From the NCBI RefSeq assembly GCF_002262885.1, contig NZ_NKYF01000034.1, positions 33,858 through 97,857 on the forward strand: a DNA stretch of 64,000 nt, written 5' to 3'. The first letter of the stretch is position 1. Every line of letters starts with the position of its first letter. The translations under genes and the position numbers were made by a program. Source of the DNA: Pseudonocardia sp. MH-G8. Its GTDB lineage: Bacteria; Actinomycetota; Actinomycetes; Mycobacteriales; Pseudonocardiaceae. Positions 62,632 through 64,000 of the stretch are shown piece after piece. A model generated the notes under the pieces. It ran no database searches. It was not told where the DNA came from and worked only from the letters and a program-made list of their open reading frames with translations.

Positions 62632-63446
62632 ATGACGAAGCGGCTTCCACTGGTGCCCGCTGTGCGGACGGCGGTTCACGGATGCGTCCTCCGAGTGCTG
62701 CAGGGTGTCGGTTTCCGGCGATCGGACGCGGCGATCGAAGAGGAGGCGCAGCGTTACTGGAGCGAGGCGCACCAGGGACGCGGTTCGCACTGGCAGAGCA
62801 CCAGCAGGTTCACCGAGGGCGAGTTGTGGACGCAGATCGGTCTGCGTCATCTCGGCATGCTGCGGCAGGCGGCCAGGACGCTGGATGCGGGCTCGGATCT
62901 CGGAAGGGTCGTGGAGTGGGGCTGCGGCGGCGGCGCGAACGCCGTGCAGATCGCGCCGCTCGCACGCGAGTTCGTGGGCGTCGACGTGTCGCCCGACAGC
63001 CTCCAGGAATGTACGCGGCAGGTCCTCGCTCGCTGCGGTACGCCGTTCCAACCGGTGCTCGTGGACGTGCGAGACCCCGAAGCGGCGCTCCAGCACATCG
63101 CGGCTCCGTGCGACGTGTTCCTGTGCGTCTACGTCTTCGAGCTCATCCCGAGCCCCGCCTACGGCGAACGCCTCCTGCGCATCGCACACGAGATCCTCGC
63201 TCCGGGGGCCTGGCCCTCGTCCAGATCAAGTACGACACCGGGGCGTGGCGGACCCGCCCCCGCCGGCTGTCTTACCGATTCAGCCCGGGCAACACAACCA
63301 CCTATCCCATCCACGCCTTCTGGGAGTTGGCCGCGCGGTGCGGCTTCGAGCCCCGGTACGTCGAACTGGTACCCCAGGACGAGCTGGACGAGCGCTACGC
63401 CTACTTCGTCCTGGTGAAGCCGGGCGCCCCAGATCTCGCATCGTGA
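62632..63446 (+). pseudogene. Class I SAM-dependent methyltransferase, copy B, frameshifted in a G run
   Basis: ATG 62632 with GGAGG eight bases upstream. First frame carries VVEWGCGGGANAVQIAPLAR, VGVDVSPDSLQECTRQ and CVYVFELIPSPAYGERLL. At 63204-63208 there are five G where six are needed for the APGGLALVQ stretch of copy A; the second frame then gives LALVQIKYDTGAWRT and YPIHAFWELAARCGFEPRYV to the stop at 63446. Apart from that base the gene is complete and close to copy A, so a sequencing error is possible. Confidence 0.8.
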
Positions 63447-63779
63447 CCACGGCAAACGCGTTTCTTCGTACTGGTCAGTGGCACGTTGAGCTGTGGTGTC
63501 CTCCGTCGAGAGCTTCGGCTGCCCCTGCGGGCCGCCGGTCCACCTTCTCCAGTTGAACGTGCACTCTCTGCCGCCTTCGCTCGGACGGGGTCGCTGGCTG
63601 GTAGGCGTCGTCGGTGCGGAACGGGGGCGTTCCTTGGCTGCGTCTGGGCAGCGAGGGGCAGTTGTGCCAGCAGGCAGTTGATCGTGACCACACAATTTGA
63701 TCAAGAGCTGTGGGTCGTTGACCACGGCCCGGCAACGCTGGCGCGATGCCCTCGCGGTGTCCCCGTCCGGCTGCCGCCA
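63447..63779. other. No recognisable gene
   Basis: Several short frames on both strands, none with family features, good starts or conservation with the copy A locus. No repeat was found. Confidence 0.35.
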
Positions 63780-64000
63780 TCAACTCAGCCTGGCGGCCCC
63801 CGCAGAGCTGCTCGTCAGGCGCGCCGACTGACTCCGGATCTGGCGGGAGAAGCGGCTGTTCCGGAGAGCCCTGAGGGGTAGCCCAGCCACGGACGGGTGG
63901 TCATACGGCAGGGCGCCGGTCTTCGCGGCGCCGCCGGGGGATCCCAGGTCGGTGAAGAACTCTGCGTTGATGGTCGTGTAGTCGACCCACTGGGCGGGCA
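63780..64000 (-). CDS. C-terminal part of an unidentified protein (runs in from the right edge)
   Basis: An open minus-strand frame enters at the window edge with PAQWVDYTTINAEFFTDLGS and GGAAKTGALPYDHPSVAGLP, which look like genuine folded-protein sequence, then becomes Arg/Ser-rich (NSRFSRQIRSQSARLTSS) up to the TGA at 63780. The last ~30 residues may be a frameshifted tail. No family recognised. Confidence 0.4.
   Translation of the reverse strand, partial: PAQWVDYTTINAEFFTDLGSPGGAAKTGALPYDHPSVAGLPLRALRNSRFSRQIRSQSARLTSSSAGAARLS

Larger units (their letters stand above)
61568..63446 (+). repeat. Duplicated MP-195/methyltransferase module, copy B
   Basis: Homologous to 49911-49996 joined directly to 50733-52676. 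The junction is at TGCGACGCTGTGACCCGCTCCC (61637-61655 region), where copy A has DUF5134 and a ctaG remnant inserted after GTGA. Copy B has a base deletion in the methyltransferase gene. Confidence 0.75.

Overview
The window is very G+C-rich and coding-dense, with frequent GTG starts and many 1-8 nt gene overlaps. Protein families such as DUF3105/DUF305 pairs, CopD-CtaG fusions, VKOR-DsbA pairs and ARB_07466-like cell-wall proteins point to a high-GC actinobacterium, most likely Pseudonocardiaceae/Pseudonocardia-like. That assignment is an inference from gene content. No rRNA, tRNA or CRISPR array was seen.

Layout. 1-6088 (minus): the 5' part of an esterase, a lysylphosphatidylglycerol synthase-like protein, a secreted beta-helix protein and a polysaccharide flippase. 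6328-9455: an insertion-sequence mosaic (IS21 istA with two indels, then an istB/IS256 chimera) followed by a broken copy of a small membrane-protein gene and a rhodanese remnant. 9469-20766: an L,D-transpeptidase and a complete System I cytochrome c maturation operon (ccmA-B-C-D-E-F-H-I-G, a second TlpA-like thioredoxin, an Lnt-like nitrilase-fold protein), in which every junction overlaps, with ccdA divergent. 21172-27034: DUF3105/DUF305, ctaG and a Cu+ P-type ATPase. 27111-36152: cysteine synthase plus MFS exporter, then LysR, a C-S lyase-like aminotransferase and a polar amino-acid ABC importer whose ATPase gene is frameshifted. 36347-44221: two related L,D-transpeptidases around a cupredoxin-like lipoprotein, mntH, an M23 peptidase, VKOR/DsbA, and a TetR-controlled hydrolase. 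44294-45935: decayed oxidoreductase and methyltransferase genes. 45948-49741: CDF and ZIP metal transporters and a CopD-CtaG fusion.

The right part has two notable structures. First, a two-gene module (a 195-aa His-containing membrane protein, here called MP-195, plus a class I SAM methyltransferase) occurs at 50876-52676 and again at 61802-63446; a third broken MP-195 copy lies beside the IS mosaic. Second, 52865-61310 holds a metal-response island: a CmtR-like ArsR sensor, an SPC-motif P-type ATPase, lspA, a CadD transporter, and two minus-strand units (methyltransferase + PaaK-like ligase; hydrolase + unknown gene). All four promoter regions carry the same dyad, (C/A)ATCG-N8-CGATG, suggesting one regulon.

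A different dyad, CTAY-N5-GTAG-AAG, occurs upstream of ccmA/ccdA, copA-ctaG, the copD-ctaG locus and MP-195 copy B, suggesting joint control of cytochrome maturation and copper handling by a BlaI/CopY-like regulator not encoded here. Several genes carry single-base indels, two of them in homopolymer G runs, so assembly error must be weighed against real decay.
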